This document shows, piece after piece, positions 13,624-14,068 of a stretch of DNA of 14,068 nucleotides; position 1 is the stretch's first letter; every line of letters begins with the position of its first letter. A program made the position numbers and the translations under genes. Origin of the DNA: JAKORR01 sp964608495 (GTDB taxonomy: Bacteria > Armatimonadota > Zipacnadia > Zipacnadales > FEN-943); contig CAZSOQ010000134.1 in the NCBI GenBank assembly GCA_964608495.1, positions 1 to 14,068 of the forward strand, in the 5' to 3' direction. The notes under the pieces are model-generated. The model saw only the letters and a list, made by a program, of their open reading frames with translations. It was not told the origin of the DNA and did not search any database.

Positions 13624-14068
13624 TCAGTCGCCCGGTGGCGTGGCGGCAAGCCACTGGTGCAGCGTGCGTCGCGGCCGGGACGTGTATCCCTCGATGACGA
13701 CGCGAATCACCTGGGGGGCCACGTAAGGCGGCCTGGGACCCGACCCGGTCGGCGGGCGGTGGGCACAGGGCAGCCACGGCACCAGTCCGAAGGCTCTGCA
13801 CACGAGGGGCCGGGCGGCATACACGCGGCACAGCCTGGCCTCCCGGTCGAGGAAGGGGCAGGGCGCGAGGTCCGGGACCTCGGCGCCCGGCATCGCGAGG
13901 CCGCGCTCCTCCGCCAGGCGCCGCACCGCCAGCGCCTCCTCGCACCACATCGTGATCGGCCCGGCGCACTTGGGCGAGCAATCGGTACACCCGTCGCACT
14001 CCTCCGCGACGAGGAGGTCGTAGGCCCAGCGCGGCCACGCCGAGGGGGCGGTTTGGGGGTCTGGGGCC
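13624..14068 (-). CDS. YkgJ-type cysteine-cluster protein (5' partial)
   Basis: The frame is open to the right edge of the window and contains no start codon before ATG 13950, so the gene begins outside. Translating the edge gives EECDGCTDCSPKCAG, a C-x2-C-x2-C-x3-C cluster, followed by MWCEEALAVRRLAEERG. The second conserved part is PCPFLDREARLCRVYAARP and then LVCRAFG. This is the hallmark of the YkgJ/CxxCxxCC family: Cys-Pro-Phe-Leu, a Cys before Val/Ile-Tyr, Arg-Pro, Cys-Arg. These proteins are thought to bind zinc or an iron-sulfur cluster, and their cellular role is unsettled. The first cluster here has a spacing somewhat different from the commonest CxxCxxxCC form. The C-terminus is short and ends with TGA at 13624-13626. 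Confidence 0.85.
   Translation of the reverse strand, partial: APDPQTAPSAWPRWAYDLLVAEECDGCTDCSPKCAGPITMWCEEALAVRRLAEERGLAMPGAEVPDLAPCPFLDREARLCRVYAARPLVCRAFGLVPWLPCAHRPPTGSGPRPPYVAPQVIRVVIEGYTSRPRRTLHQWLAATPPGD

Noticed and set aside
12980..14038. A 352-residue minus-strand reading frame spanning two genes
   Set aside because: Only the part from 13426 down is protein-like (SRPBCC). The upstream part is Arg/Pro/Ala-rich and overlaps the YkgJ-type gene in another frame, so it is a GC-rich shadow.
1..14068. tRNA genes, CRISPR arrays, insertion sequences, integrase or defence genes
   Set aside because: No cloverleaf-type sequence, spaced repeats, transposase motifs or defence domains were found on either strand by eye. 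A covariance-model or profile search could still reveal something small.

Overview
This is a very GC-rich window (roughly 70 % by eye) from a bacterial chromosome, most likely an uncultured or lightly studied lineage. It encodes a PilB-type pilus ATPase, a FlgM-like anti-sigma factor and QueC. Three proteins look secreted or polysaccharide/ester-related, and one is a small single-pass membrane protein with a Pro/Ala/Glu tail. The secreted beta-sandwich and hydrolase proteins and the tiny membrane protein remind me of Armatimonadota-like or Planctomycetes-related genomes. That placement is an impression from memory, not a result. I found no rRNA, tRNA, CRISPR array, insertion sequence or phage gene.

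Layout, left half. A large protein truncated at its 5' end fills 3-2390 (+): a helical-toroid enzyme-like core with a C-terminal carbohydrate-binding-like jelly roll. A gene-free stretch (2391-2707) holds two strikingly matched sigma-70-type promoters. They precede a 102-residue membrane protein (2708-3016, +), which is closed by a textbook intrinsic terminator (3042-3075). Next come a Gfo/Idh/MocA-family oxidoreductase (3217-4239, +) and an unrecognised protein with beta-propeller-like repeats (4370-5773, +).

Middle. On the minus strand (9710 down to 5902) is a two-gene unit. The first gene is a secreted alpha/beta hydrolase with a C-terminal accessory region and beta-sandwich domains. It is broken by a frameshift near 8340, inside a GC-only inverted repeat. 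The second is a secreted protein resembling the DUF4139 family, whose start overlaps the end of the hydrolase gene. The hydrolase is divergent from queC (9750-10511, +), and a good candidate queC promoter overlaps the hydrolase start codon.

Right half. queC is followed 40 bases later by pilB (10552-12396, +) and then by a flgM-like gene (12554-12844, +). The flgM Shine-Dalgarno lies in one arm of a stem that could hide it. A 20-base perfect palindrome separates flgM from two minus-strand genes: an SRPBCC/polyketide-cyclase-like protein (12980-13426) and a 5'-truncated YkgJ-type cysteine-cluster protein (13624 to the window end).

How they fit together: the left and middle genes suggest extracellular carbohydrate or ester processing plus sugar oxidation. 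The right side is housekeeping: tRNA queuosine precursor, pilus motor and flagellar sigma-factor control. I see no coherent new defence or mobile system. The most useful leads are the hydrolase frameshift, the tandem promoter-terminator unit around the small membrane protein, and the flgM leader structure.
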